Shown piece after piece: positions 26,703-35,175 of a stretch of DNA of 64,000 nt (position 1 is the stretch's first letter; each line of letters begins with the position of its first letter). Position numbers and translations under genes: made by a program. The notes beneath the pieces were generated by a model. The model was not told the DNA's origin. It did no database searches and saw only the letters and a list, made by a program, of their open reading frames with translations. Source of the stretch: Sulfitobacter sp. F26204 (GTDB lineage: Bacteria; Pseudomonadota; Alphaproteobacteria; Rhodobacterales; Rhodobacteraceae); the NCBI RefSeq assembly GCF_026410305.1, contig NZ_JAPMLQ010000009.1, positions 1-64,000 on the forward strand, given 5' to 3'.

Positions 26703-26960
26703 TCAAATCTTGTGGTCGGGCTCCGTGGCGGCTTCGACGATCGCCAATATCTCGAAAGGGTCAAACCCAACGGCGCGGGACAATGCGATGAGCTCGACGA
26801 CGTCGATCCGGCGCTCTCCGCTTTCGACACGGGCCACGAATGACTGGTGATGCCTGAGTTTGACTGCCAATTCTTTCTGGCTGAGTCCTGCTTTATTCCG
26901 AGCGTCGACCAACGCCTGGCACAGAGCCTCCTGACCTTTGCTTCTGATTGTTTTTGCCAC
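26703..26960 (-). CDS. XRE-family helix-turn-helix regulator
   Basis: This 85-residue protein starts at GTG (26960). A Cro/C1-type HTH spans about residues 14-68 (LVDARNKAGLSQKELAVKLRHHQSFVARVESGERRIDVVELIALSRAVG). Proteins of this size commonly regulate conjugative or toxin loci. A perfect 7-bp inverted repeat lies just upstream of the start, consistent with autorepression. It is located at the entrance of the type IV secretion operon and may control it. Confidence 0.85.
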   Translation of the reverse strand: MAKTIRSKGQEALCQALVDARNKAGLSQKELAVKLRHHQSFVARVESGERRIDVVELIALSRAVGFDPFEILAIVEAATEPDHKI

Positions 26961-26961
26961 G

Positions 26962-26982
26962 CGTCACATACCTTTTGTGACG
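26962..26982. promoter_or_regulatory. Inverted repeat, probable operator of the XRE regulator
   Basis: CGTCACA and TGTGACG (26962-26968 and 26976-26982, 7-nt spacer) form a perfect inverted repeat immediately upstream of the GTG start at 26960 and overlap its ribosome binding site. Such a position suits an autoregulatory site. Confidence 0.5.
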
Positions 26983-27084
26983 TCGCTAGCGGATGAAATC
27001 TGTTATCTAAAAAGTAGATATTTGAGGGTGTTATCGGCGTCTGATTTCCAAGGGATGCAAGTCTGGTGCATGCCCAGTGGCCCA

Positions 27085-27405
27085 TCAATCCCCCACCAGT
27101 TCTAAAAACCGGCCGTAGTCCTGGCTGACCTCACGGGCTTCCTCGAAAGCACGCGCACGCTCCTGCTCGAGGCAGCGAAAGTGGTCCTGAATGTCCGTGA
27201 TGTAGACATCGAAGTCCCGCCGTATGATATCGGCGTAGTCTCGGGCGGCGTGCGAATCGCTGGGGACGAATGGCCGAACCGGGGCGAGGCAAGAGTTCGC
27301 CAGGCATGCGACCGGAACGAGAATCAGTAAGGCCATAGCATGCATTGTCACCAACCGGCTCAACCGTAAGTTTCTGAAACTCCTATTTTCCTTGATAGAC
27401 GCCAA
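27085..27405 (-). CDS. Hypothetical exported protein
   Basis: This 106-residue protein has a hydrophobic segment (residues ~21-38, MHAMALLILVPVACLANSC) that could be a signal peptide or lipoprotein signal, followed by a mostly helical, charged domain (DYADIIRRDFDVYITDIQDHFRCLEQERARAFEEAREV). No family is recognised. It is divergent from the secretion operon and near the XRE regulator. Similar small exported helical proteins are common near conjugation loci. Confidence 0.55.
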   Translation of the reverse strand: MASIKENRSFRNLRLSRLVTMHAMALLILVPVACLANSCLAPVRPFVPSDSHAARDYADIIRRDFDVYITDIQDHFRCLEQERARAFEEAREVSQDYGRFLELVGD

Positions 27406-27548
27406 TGGCCGTGCCTAGAGTTTGAGTAACCGAGATACAGCCGTATCTGCCGCATTATATCTTGCGGTCGTTAATATACTATCGTAACACCGGGCTTCAA
27501 GTAGGAATGCCCGGAAGTTGCGTCTTTGCAGAAAGCGTGAGCCGGGCC

Positions 27549-27902
27549 ATGAACTGGGACATCGAAGCACCAAATGTGGTTACGGAAGCACGTTTCCGCG
27601 AACTCGTGGAAAGCGGCTATAACGCTGAAATCCTGTGCCAGGAGTCGGCACACAAAAAGGGCCCGAGTTATTACGGAGTCTGGATCATGCGTGTCGTCTC
27701 TGACGAAGGCGTGGAAAAGCTGCTGGTCACGGCCCGCACCCGGACGACCTATAACGACATCAAGATCCGCGAGTTCAAAACCATCACGGGCGTGGTGTCC
27801 TTCCTCATCGGGATCGGCTTCTCCCATGCCGATGTGCCACTCGAGGAAGGCCAGCGGACGACACACAAACTGGCTGCAACCGACAAGGGCGGCAGCAAAT
27901 AG
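27549..27902 (+). CDS. Hypothetical protein at head of the T4SS operon
   Basis: The frame is open from a TTG at 27462, with ATGs at 27507 and 27549; I choose 27549 ([19 protein letters not shown]) because the protein-like pattern starts there. The 117 residues have an alpha/beta look with a C-terminal [18 protein letters not shown]. No domain is recognised. It overlaps the start of the transglycosylase gene in another frame, suggesting translational coupling and membership of the T4SS operon. Confidence 0.55.
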   Translation: MNWDIEAPNVVTEARFRELVESGYNAEILCQESAHKKGPSYYGVWIMRVVSDEGVEKLLVTARTRTTYNDIKIREFKTITGVVSFLIGIGFSHADVPLEEGQRTTHKLAATDKGGSK

Positions 27903-28560
27903 CCTTCTCCTTTGCTGGTTACTGGCGGGTCCCGCTGCTGCGCAATTGGTGTTGGTCATGGATAGCGATGGCTCTCTGACCCCGTCCCGTTCCCAGGAAA
28001 GGTTTGCCCGCAATTACAATGACGGTATCGGTCAGGGGTCCGCAGCTGATGAGCTGGCGATCCTCGGTGAGACTGACCTTGAGCCAGACAAAATCCAGAT
28101 GGCAGCCCTCGCCCGTCCGGCACCCCTGCCCCGCGCCGATGTACTGGCGGCCATCGAGGCCACCGCTCTTCGTTACGCCGGGCATCCAGGGTTGCGCCGC
28201 ACGAATCTCTCAGTCCGAGATTGGCTGACCCTCTACCGCGCCAATATCGAGGTCGAAAGCGCCTATCGACAGGATGCGGTATCAAGCGTAGGCGCCATCG
28301 GCCTTGGTCAATTGATGCCTGCGACGGCGCGCGATCTCGGCGTCGACCCACGTAATCCGCTGCAGAATCTCGACGGCTCCGCCCGCTACCTCGCGATGAT
28401 GCTGGAAACTTTTGGCGATCCGCGTCTCGCACTCGCTGCCTACAACGCCGGGCCCGATGCGGTCCGCCAGTATGGCGGCATCCCCCCCTACCGAGAAACC
28501 CAGAACCACGTGGCGCGTGTCATGGCCGTCGTGGCCCGATTGGAAGGATCAAATTCATGA
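27832..28560 (+). CDS. virB1: VirB1-like lytic transglycosylase
   Basis: An ATG at 27832 (or 27826) gives a Sec signal with a hydrophobic [15 protein letters not shown] core. The SLT domain includes the catalytic Glu in [16 protein letters not shown], then [37 protein letters not shown] and [21 protein letters not shown]. It cleaves peptidoglycan to make room for the secretion channel. The gene end overlaps the virB2 start by 4 bases. The frame is also open further upstream to 27574, but that part overlaps the preceding gene and is unlikely to be used. Confidence 0.85.
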   Translation: MCHSRKASGRHTNWLQPTRAAANSLLLCWLLAGPAAAQLVLVMDSDGSLTPSRSQERFARNYNDGIGQGSAADELAILGETDLEPDKIQMAALARPAPLPRADVLAAIEATALRYAGHPGLRRTNLSVRDWLTLYRANIEVESAYRQDAVSSVGAIGLGQLMPATARDLGVDPRNPLQNLDGSARYLAMMLETFGDPRLALAAYNAGPDAVRQYGGIPPYRETQNHVARVMAVVARLEGSNS

Positions 28561-28952
28561 TGTCCCAACCTTTTTGGAAATCATTCCTCAAAACACTTAT
28601 CGGCAATGTCACGAGAGCGCGCAGCGCGACAGTGCATTGGCGATACTGCATTTTCCAAACAAGTTGGATTTCAAACCTCTTTGTTGCATCGCTCGCGCTC
28701 TTCCTGCTGATCGCCGAACCCGCCCTTGCCCAAAGCATCGACCTCTCTCCGATCCAGAGCCTCTTGCAGGGCATCGTCGATGCGCTGACCGGCCCGCTTG
28801 GCGTCGTCATCGCCACGCTCGCCGTGCTCGGTGTTTTCCTGAGCTGGTTCTTCAACATTATCGATCTGCGACAGGCCCTCTGGGTTCTCGTCGGCATCGC
28901 CGGTGTTGCCGCCGCTCCCACCATCGTTGCCGCGGTCTTTGCCGGTGGCTGA
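28557..28952 (+). CDS. virB2: VirB2-like pilin precursor, with a palindromic repeat inserted in its leader
   Basis: This 131-residue protein has a long leader whose hydrophobic core ([20 protein letters not shown]) ends in an ALAQ cleavage site. A mature pilin with two transmembrane helices follows ([25 protein letters not shown] and [25 protein letters not shown]). Residues ~5-37 come from the ~100-bp palindromic repeat (28566-28666), which adds a basic peptide ahead of the signal without breaking the frame. The mature pilin is unaffected. Confidence 0.85.
   Translation: MMSQPFWKSFLKTLIGNVTRARSATVHWRYCIFQTSWISNLFVASLALFLLIAEPALAQSIDLSPIQSLLQGIVDALTGPLGVVIATLAVLGVFLSWFFNIIDLRQALWVLVGIAGVAAAPTIVAAVFAGG
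28566..28666. repeat. Palindromic coding repeat, copy A
   Basis: The outer arms CAACCTTTTTGGAAA and TTTCCAAACAAGTTG (28566-28580, 28652-28666) and the inner arms ATCGGCAAT and ATTGGCGAT flank a core CGAGAGCGCGCAGCGCG. Two further copies lie at 34377-34472 and 63455-63550; the cores are nearly identical while the arms differ in a compensating manner. Here the core is read T-R-A-R-S-A-T in the virB2 frame, a different frame from the other copies. Confidence 0.8.
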
Positions 28953-29223
28953 GCGCTCGCCCCTCTTTCTGGGCCTTGTGCGGCCGCCCAAGCTTCTGGG
29001 CCTGCCCATCATGTACGCGATGGTCTGGCTCTTCGGCTCGGTACTGCTCTTCGTCTGGGTGCAGCACGTCGCGGTACTGGGCGTGGCCGCCCTTCTCTAT
29101 CCCGTGCTTTGGAAGGCCGCGGATTGGGACCCGCGCTTCATCGACGTGATGATGACGGCGCTGCAGGAAACGCCACCGACGCGGAACCGCTCGATTCACG
29201 GCGGGGACAGCTATGCGCCCTGA
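28945..29223 (+). CDS. virB3: VirB3-like T4SS inner-membrane protein
   Basis: The likely start is the GTG at 28945, which overlaps the virB2 stop; the frame is open further upstream but inside virB2. The 92 residues include the VirB3 pattern SPLFLGLVRPPKLLGLPIMYAMVWLFGSVLLFVWVQHVAVLGVAALLYPVLWKAADWDPRF, with two transmembrane helices. It associates with VirB4, whose ATG overlaps its end by 11 bases. Confidence 0.88.
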   Translation: MAERSPLFLGLVRPPKLLGLPIMYAMVWLFGSVLLFVWVQHVAVLGVAALLYPVLWKAADWDPRFIDVMMTALQETPPTRNRSIHGGDSYAP

Positions 29224-31588
29224 CAATGCGTTGGATGAAACCCTCGATCTCCGCACAATGACGCCGGACTGGTATGCGCGCGAAACCCGTCTCGCGTATA
29301 TGCTCCCATACGTGAGCTTGGTCGACAACCGCACCGTGCGGACCCGGGTCAACGAGCTTTTCCAGTGCATCCGGCTCGACGGGGTCAATAGCTACACGAC
29401 CGATGACGCCTATCTCGACAAGGTGACAGCGCTCTTTGCCCGGATCATTGCGCAATTGGGGCCGGAGTTCAGCTATTACGTCCATAAGGTCTCGAAGGCG
29501 ATCACGCCGGACCTCGAGCCTCTACGCGAGGACAGTTTTGCTGGAGAAGTTGACCGACTTTGGCGCAAGAAGCTCGAGAGCAGCGGGTTGCGCGACAAAA
29601 CCCTGACGCTCACGGTCATTCACCGCCCGCCCCCGAAAAGCGTCCTGCAGTTCCTGAATCGCAGCGCGCCGGATCGGCTGAAAGAGGCAACCGAGAAACG
29701 CCTTCGCCGATTGGGCGAGGCCATGAGTGTGTTCGTGTCGGGCCTGACGGAGCTGAATCCACGCGTGCTAACAGCCAAAAGCGGCGAGTTGATCGGCTTT
29801 TTGGGCGCGCTCAATACCGGCAAGGAATTGCCGCTCTATCCGGCGAACACCTACGGCTTCCTGTCCTTCAACGTGGCCAACACCCGCGTGACGTTTCAAG
29901 GCGATCATTTCGAGCTTTCCGAAGGCGTCGTGGGGCATCGCTACGGCAAGAGTTTCACCATAGGAGAATACTCGGAAGGCACCTCCTGCACCATGTTTGA
30001 CATGCTGAACCTGCCGGTCGACATGATCGTCACGCATTCCTTCACGCCGATCAATTCGAATCTCATGGCCGGCCGCATCAAACGGCAAAAGCGCCAGATG
30101 CAGGCCAGCCAGGATGCGGCCCTATCGCTCCTGGAAGCCCTCGATATCGCCGCCGATGATCTCGAAGCCAAGCGCCAGAGCTTCGGCGAGCACCATATGG
30201 TTGTGACGCTCTTCTGCGACACGCTCGAAGAGCTGCAGACGCTGAGCGCCGAGATCGTGAACGCCGCCGCGACCGAAGGCGTGAAGATGATCGGCGAGAG
30301 GGTCGCGGCCAAGGCGCATTATCTCAGCCAGCACCCCGGCAACCAGCCCAAGCGCGTCCGCGCCAGCGCCGTCACCAATCGCAACTTCGCGGATTTCGCG
30401 GCCTTCCACCGGACGCAGCTCGGCAAACCGTCCGCGCAAACCCCTTGGGGCCGGGTCATCACCTATTTGCCCACGCCGGAGCAGAGCGCCTACCGGTTTT
30501 CCTATCACGAGCATGGCAGCCCGGACAAAGAACCGACCAGCGGGCATACCCTGATCATGGGACGGCCCGGGGCGGGCAAATCGGTGCTGTCGGCCTTCCT
30601 GATGACCCAGGCCCGTCGCGCAGGGGCGCGGATCTTCGTCTTCGATTACCGGCTCGGTATGGAGATGGCGGTCCGCGCCAATGGTGGGCGCTATGCGTCT
30701 TTGAAAGCCGGGCAACCCACGGGCCTCAACCCGCTCTGGACCGAAACCGATACGCGCGGCACGGCCTGGCTTTCAGACTGGCTCGCCACCCTGCTCTATC
30801 GCGCAGACAAGCCGCTCACGCCGGCACAGACCAACCGCATTCAGGAGGTCGTGCGCCAGAACGCCCAAGCCGCGAACCCGGCCCTGAGAAACTGGCGAGA
30901 TTTCGCATCGCTGTTTGTGTCCACCGATGATGGCGGCGATCTGCACCAGCGCTTGCTCGAATGGACTGAGGAGGGCCGCTACGGCTGGATCTTCGGACAG
31001 ACGCTGGAAGACACCTTCTCGCTCGAAGGCGATGTGGTCGGGTTCGATCTCACCGGCATTCTCGACAGCGAGGCCGAGAAGGAGCGGATGGCGGTCCTGT
31101 CCTATCTTTTCCGCCGGGTCGAGCGCGAGATCGAGGACCGCCGCCCCACCATCATCGTGATCGATGAGGCCTGGAAGGCGCTCGACAATGCTTATTTCGC
31201 CGAGCGGTTGTCGAACTGGCTCGTGACCGCGCGCAAGCAGAACACCGTCGCGGTGATGATGACGCAATACGCCAGCCAGCTCGAGCGTACCCGGACCGGC
31301 AAGACCATCGTCGAGGCCGTGCCGACGCAAATCCTGCTCCCGAACATCCGTGCCCATGCGTCCGATTACGCGATGCTCAATCTCTATGAGAAGGAACTCG
31401 ACGTGCTTCTCAACACCGGCAGCGACAGCCGTCTCGCCCTCATCCGTGACGACCAGGGCTCCATCGTCGTTGATGCCGATCTGAGCGCGCTCGGACCCAA
31501 TCTCACCATCCTCGGCGGCATGGAAAAAGGCGAGGCGCTCGTTGGCGCCGATTACCGTGACCGCCCAGACTTTTGGAGGCTTTTATGA
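29213..31588 (+). CDS. virB4: VirB4-like T4SS ATPase
   Basis: This 791-residue AAA+ ATPase has an N-terminal CagE/VirB4 domain (YMLPYVSLVDNRTVRTR, TFQGDHFELSEG) and a C-terminal motor with Walker A GRPGAGKSVL (near residue 450), Walker B TIIVIDEAWKAL and the RKQNTVAVMMTQY segment. It powers pilus assembly and substrate transfer at the inner membrane. Length and domain order are normal. The stop overlaps the lipoprotein start (ATGA). Confidence 0.93.
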   Translation: MRPDNALDETLDLRTMTPDWYARETRLAYMLPYVSLVDNRTVRTRVNELFQCIRLDGVNSYTTDDAYLDKVTALFARIIAQLGPEFSYYVHKVSKAITPDLEPLREDSFAGEVDRLWRKKLESSGLRDKTLTLTVIHRPPPKSVLQFLNRSAPDRLKEATEKRLRRLGEAMSVFVSGLTELNPRVLTAKSGELIGFLGALNTGKELPLYPANTYGFLSFNVANTRVTFQGDHFELSEGVVGHRYGKSFTIGEYSEGTSCTMFDMLNLPVDMIVTHSFTPINSNLMAGRIKRQKRQMQASQDAALSLLEALDIAADDLEAKRQSFGEHHMVVTLFCDTLEELQTLSAEIVNAAATEGVKMIGERVAAKAHYLSQHPGNQPKRVRASAVTNRNFADFAAFHRTQLGKPSAQTPWGRVITYLPTPEQSAYRFSYHEHGSPDKEPTSGHTLIMGRPGAGKSVLSAFLMTQARRAGARIFVFDYRLGMEMAVRANGGRYASLKAGQPTGLNPLWTETDTRGTAWLSDWLATLLYRADKPLTPAQTNRIQEVVRQNAQAANPALRNWRDFASLFVSTDDGGDLHQRLLEWTEEGRYGWIFGQTLEDTFSLEGDVVGFDLTGILDSEAEKERMAVLSYLFRRVEREIEDRRPTIIVIDEAWKALDNAYFAERLSNWLVTARKQNTVAVMMTQYASQLERTRTGKTIVEAVPTQILLPNIRAHASDYAMLNLYEKELDVLLNTGSDSRLALIRDDQGSIVVDADLSALGPNLTILGGMEKGEALVGADYRDRPDFWRLL

Positions 31589-31752
31589 CACGCATTCTTT
31601 TGTTGTTCGCCGCACTCAGCGCTTTGGCCTCCTGCGCCCAATACCAGGGACCGCAGGCCAATTGCTTTACCTTCCTCGCCTCAACGGTGCCAGTCGCGCC
31701 GGATTGCAGTTTCACGCCTCTCGGCGCACCGGTGGGCGACATTGATGTCTAG
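31585..31752 (+). CDS. Small T4SS lipoprotein (VirB7-like)
   Basis: This 55-residue gene was found by reading the gap. The ATG at 31585 overlaps the virB4 stop (ATGA) and the TAG at 31750 overlaps the next gene's start region. The product MTRILLLFAALSALASC... has a clean lipobox (ALASC), so it would be lipid-anchored at Cys17, followed by about 38 polar residues with one further Cys pair. Its position and size suit a VirB7/TrbK-type lipoprotein that stabilises VirB9 at the outer membrane; identity is inferred. Confidence 0.7.
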   Translation: MTRILLLFAALSALASCAQYQGPQANCFTFLASTVPVAPDCSFTPLGAPVGDIDV

Positions 31753-32896
31753 GCTGCCTCATATCCTGGCCCTTTGCCTGCTGCCCGGTCTCGCCCTGTC
31801 CCAAGGTGTGCCGACCAATGACAGTGGGCTGACCGCGCGTGACATCGTCGAAACAGGTGATCGCGAGGCCGACCTCGCGATCCAAGCTGACAAGCTTGCC
31901 GTACGTGAACTCATCGCCGAAATCGAGCGCGAGCAATTGGCCACCCTCCAGCGCATCCTCGATGCCCAAACCAGCTTCGGCGGTCAGGGCTTGCCAGCCA
32001 TGGTCTCTGGTCTGGAAAGCGGAAGCGGCGATCCGGACCGCTCCGTCGAGGCGGTCTATGGCACGGGTGAGATCGATCCCAATCCCGGCGGCGCGCAGAT
32101 GTTCGGCGACGCCGCACAAAACATCGAGCAGCTCATCATCCGTGTCGCCCAGGAAACCAGCGGCTTTGCGGGAGTTGCCCGCGCAGGGCTCTCACCCGTC
32201 CAGTGGCGCGCACTCCTACAGGCGCTCATCTGGCAGGAAAGCCGGTTTACGATCCGGGCTCGTTCGCCCAAAGGGGCCTTCGGTCTCACCCAGATCATGC
32301 CGGGCACCGCGAGCGATCTCGGCATTAACCCGGAGTACTATGATAGCCCGTACTTGCAGGTGCAGGGCGGCGCACGCTATCTCGCGACGCAGCTGAACAC
32401 ATTCGATGGCAACATCATCAACGCGCTCGCGGCCTATAACGCCGGACCCGGTCGCGTGTTCGAGTATGGGGGCGTGCCACCCTTCGCGGAGACCCAGCAC
32501 TACGTTCAGGTCATCCCCGAACGCTACAATCTCTATTTGAGCCGTATCGGCGGGATCGAAGCGCTCGGCACGATTGATCCGGTGCTTCTCGCCAATGCCA
32601 ACCTCTCGATCACCGGGCATGGCGCGGCCTTCTATGGCAACAACGCGCCCGCCGCGATCCGGCGGGCCGCCCTCCGCATAGCGGATATCGTCGAGCAGAT
32701 TTCCGAAACGGAAGACGTACAGGAAAGCATCGCACTCAACACCTATGCCCGCGCCGAACTCGTGCGCCTCGTCGCAGCCCGCGTCCGGCTACAGGCGGCG
32801 CGCACCCGCGTCCTCTCCTCCGAAGAGCTGGCCCAGGCCAGCGCGCGCATGGCCGAGGGCGCATTCATGGAATTTACGATCAGGGAGATAGACTGA
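31745..32896 (+). CDS. Second transglycosylase with a VirB5-like C-terminal segment
   Basis: The 383-residue exported protein has a signal peptide (PHILALCLLPGLALSQG) and a coiled region (residues 45-75). An SLT domain follows ([54 protein letters not shown]). The C-terminal ~100 residues include ETEDVQESIALNTYARAELV, which closely resembles DMDELKESIDLNTRVTAELA in the VirB5 encoded next. It looks like a VirB1-type enzyme fused to a VirB5-type tail. This operon therefore has two transglycosylases. Start at ATG 31745. Confidence 0.85.
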   Translation: MSRLPHILALCLLPGLALSQGVPTNDSGLTARDIVETGDREADLAIQADKLAVRELIAEIEREQLATLQRILDAQTSFGGQGLPAMVSGLESGSGDPDRSVEAVYGTGEIDPNPGGAQMFGDAAQNIEQLIIRVAQETSGFAGVARAGLSPVQWRALLQALIWQESRFTIRARSPKGAFGLTQIMPGTASDLGINPEYYDSPYLQVQGGARYLATQLNTFDGNIINALAAYNAGPGRVFEYGGVPPFAETQHYVQVIPERYNLYLSRIGGIEALGTIDPVLLANANLSITGHGAAFYGNNAPAAIRRAALRIADIVEQISETEDVQESIALNTYARAELVRLVAARVRLQAARTRVLSSEELAQASARMAEGAFMEFTIREID

Positions 32897-33705
32897 TGAG
32901 ACATCTACTCATGAGAACGGCCTTGGCCACGACACTTGGGATTGGCCTGCATTGCGGAGCCCTCTCCCCTGCCATGGCGCAAGGCGTTCCTGTCGTCGAC
33001 ACTCAGAACATCGCGCAAAACATCCAGCAGCTCCGGCAGATGATCGAAGACGAGATCCTGCAAAACGAGCAGCTGACGCAGCTCCGCGAACAGCTTGCGA
33101 CACTCACGGAACAACTCGCGGAGCTGCAACGGACCTACGAAGCTCTCACCCGCCTCGCCGAACTACCGGAAATCATCCGCACCGAGATGGAGGACGAGCT
33201 GAACGGCCTGCTCGATCAGGAATTCGGCGACATCCTCGCCACCATCGAGGCCATCAAGACGGGTGACTTTTCAGGCCTGTCCGGCTCCGGTGCAGGCGAG
33301 ATCGAAACCCAGATGGACCGGGTTTTGGCCGATCTCGGCTTTGACGATGACACGCTCTCGGAAATGGCCACCAGCGGCAATCCCGGAGCCAATCGCGTTG
33401 CCACGCAAGCCACCACCGGCGCGCTCGTCTCGGCGGCGGCCCAGAACAGCTATGAGGACGCAGGCCAATCATTGGAACGGGTCGACCGCCTCGTCGGGCT
33501 CATCGATGACATGGACGAACTCAAGGAAAGCATTGATCTCAACACGCGCGTGACGGCGGAACTGGCGATCGCGCTCGTGGCCATGTGGCAGCTCGAAGCG
33601 GTGCAGACCGTGGGCGACGGCACGGGCGGCGTGATCGATGCCGCAACCATCGCCGAAGAGCAGCGGTTTATGGACTTCACGCTGCCCGAGTTGCGGGCAG
33701 ATTGA
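32896..33705 (+). CDS. virB5: VirB5-like minor pilin
   Basis: This 269-residue protein has a Sec signal (cleavage after PAMAQ, ~residue 29) followed by a long coiled-coil (QNIQQLRQMIEDEILQNEQLTQLREQLATLTEQLAELQRTYEAL) and the conserved VirB5 C-terminal region with ESIDLNTRVTAELAIALVAMWQLEA. It would form the pilus tip adhesin. Its start overlaps the stop of the preceding hybrid gene (TGATG), and the similar tail suggests the two arose by duplication. Confidence 0.85.
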   Translation: MRHLLMRTALATTLGIGLHCGALSPAMAQGVPVVDTQNIAQNIQQLRQMIEDEILQNEQLTQLREQLATLTEQLAELQRTYEALTRLAELPEIIRTEMEDELNGLLDQEFGDILATIEAIKTGDFSGLSGSGAGEIETQMDRVLADLGFDDDTLSEMATSGNPGANRVATQATTGALVSAAAQNSYEDAGQSLERVDRLVGLIDDMDELKESIDLNTRVTAELAIALVAMWQLEAVQTVGDGTGGVIDAATIAEEQRFMDFTLPELRAD

Positions 33706-33721
33706 TCAAGGGTTTTGACAG

Positions 33722-34375
33722 GTGGCGAGTGAACAGGAAATCATCGAGGAAGAGCTGGTCTATGGTGCGCTGCGCCGTGAACGGCTCTGGCAGCGGCTTG
33801 GGCTCATCGGCCTGATCTTCGGCATCCTCGGATGCCTGAGCGCCGCGGCTGTCGCAATCCTCGATGTCGACCCGCCTCCCGTCGTTGTCCCCTATGATCC
33901 CGCCACCGGCTTTGCTCTCCCCGAGGCCTCGGTGGGCGCTTCCTCGGTGACCGCAAATCAGGCGATCATCGAGGCGGAGGTCTTCCGCTATGTGACCGAC
34001 CGCGAGGTCTACAATCAGCTCGACAACGATCTGCGCATCCGCAGCGTCTTGCGACGCTCGGACGGGGCGGCCGAAAGCGGGTTGCGCCAGATCTGGAACA
34101 GCGCCAACGATAACTACCCGCCAACGATCTATGGCCCCAATGCGCGGCTCGACGTGGAAATCCTCAGCATTAACCGGATCGGCACCAACCGCGCCACGGT
34201 CCGCCTGCGCAAGCGCCTGACATCCATCAATGGCGTCCAAACCGGGCTTTTCACCGCCACGCTTCTCTTCGAGTTCCGCCCCGAAACCCGCCGCTCCATC
34301 GACGAGGTCTGGACCAACCCCTTCGGCTTCACGGTCCTCGAATATTCCATCCGCTCCGACAGATTGGAGAATTAA
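33722..34375 (+). CDS. virB8: VirB8-like T4SS bitopic protein
   Basis: This 217-residue protein starts at GTG (33722), 17 bases after virB5. One transmembrane helix (LGLIGLIFGILGCLSAAAVAILDV, residues ~20-43) precedes a periplasmic VirB8 domain (ANQAIIEAEVFRYVTDREVYNQLD, RFEFRPETRRSIDEVWTNPFGFTVLEYSI). VirB8 nucleates assembly and contacts VirB9 and VirB10. Length is typical. Its TAATG overlaps the virB9 start. Confidence 0.9.
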   Translation: MASEQEIIEEELVYGALRRERLWQRLGLIGLIFGILGCLSAAAVAILDVDPPPVVVPYDPATGFALPEASVGASSVTANQAIIEAEVFRYVTDREVYNQLDNDLRIRSVLRRSDGAAESGLRQIWNSANDNYPPTIYGPNARLDVEILSINRIGTNRATVRLRKRLTSINGVQTGLFTATLLFEFRPETRRSIDEVWTNPFGFTVLEYSIRSDRLEN

Positions 34376-35175
34376 TGCGTTTCTGGAATTCACTTCAAAA
34401 TATCTTGTCGCCAATGTCCCGAGAGCGCGCAGCGCGGCAGGGTATTGGCGACGCAACTCATTCCGGAAACGCATGTTTGTTGCTCGTACAAATTGCTGTT
34501 GTTGTCCTTGTCGTTTTGCTGCCAGTCCTTGCCTTCGCGGAAGCCATTCCGCGCGGTGGCCCCAATGACAGCCGCGTGCGCTTGGCCACCTACCAGGAAG
34601 GTCAGGTCTATCGACTGAATGTCTCGCTCACCCATGTGACCACGATCGAGTTTGGCGAGGGCGAGAGCATCCGCTCGATCATCGCAGGGGACACCGAGGG
34701 CTTCGAGATCGATGGTGTGCCGGGCGGGCAAGCCTTCGCGATCAAGCCCGTCGCGCGCGGGGTGCATACCAATGTCACGGTCTATACCAACCGCCGCAGC
34801 TATTATTTTAACGTCCAGGAGACCCGCAGCCCGACCTTCTACGTGGTCCAGTTCCGCTATCCCGAAGACAATGTACGGCCCACGCGTGCCATCGCGGCCC
34901 AAGCACCGAACTACAATTACGGGGCCAGCGCGCGCACCGAGTTCACCCCGACCCGCGTCTGGGATGACGGAAACTTCACGTATTTCGCCTTTCCGAGAAA
35001 CGCGCCTGTGCCGGCGATCTTTCGGTACGCGAATGGCCGAGAGCGAACGGTCAACACGCAGGCCACCGAGGACGGCGTGATCCGGGGCTCCGGGGTGAAC
35101 AGGCAATGGGTGCTGCGGATCGGGGACGAGGTGGTCTGTATCGAGGCCACACCACCTGCGGGGGGAGGCTCATGA
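34375..35175 (+). CDS. virB9: VirB9-like T4SS protein with a palindromic repeat inserted in its leader
   Basis: This 266-residue protein begins at ATG 34375, or perhaps at the internal ATG (34414) supplied by the inserted repeat. Residues 2-32 come from the palindromic repeat at 34377-34472. The signal-peptide core (LLVQIAVVVLVVLLPVLAFAEA) follows directly, then the VirB9 domain (RLATYQEGQVYRLNVSLTHVTTIEFGEGESI, NVTVYTNRRSYYFNV) and the C-terminal VirB7-contact region. It builds the outer-membrane core with VirB10. The added residues would be removed with the signal peptide. Confidence 0.88.
   Translation: MRFWNSLQNILSPMSRERAARQGIGDATHSGNACLLLVQIAVVVLVVLLPVLAFAEAIPRGGPNDSRVRLATYQEGQVYRLNVSLTHVTTIEFGEGESIRSIIAGDTEGFEIDGVPGGQAFAIKPVARGVHTNVTVYTNRRSYYFNVQETRSPTFYVVQFRYPEDNVRPTRAIAAQAPNYNYGASARTEFTPTRVWDDGNFTYFAFPRNAPVPAIFRYANGRERTVNTQATEDGVIRGSGVNRQWVLRIGDEVVCIEATPPAGGGS
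34377..34472. repeat. Palindromic coding repeat, copy B
   Basis: The outer arms GCGTTTCTGGAAT and ATTCCGGAAACGC (34377-34389, 34460-34472; 12 of 13 pair) and the inner arms GTCGCCAAT and ATTGGCGAC (perfect) surround the core CGAGAGCGCGCAGCGCGGC. The core is read [13 protein letters not shown], the same frame as copy C. The repeat starts at the third base of the virB9 ATG. Confidence 0.85.

Noticed and set aside
28903..28944. Upstream start for virB3 (14 extra residues)
   Set aside because: This part lies inside virB2 and reads [10 protein letters not shown], unlike VirB3; the GTG at 28945 gives the family's normal length.
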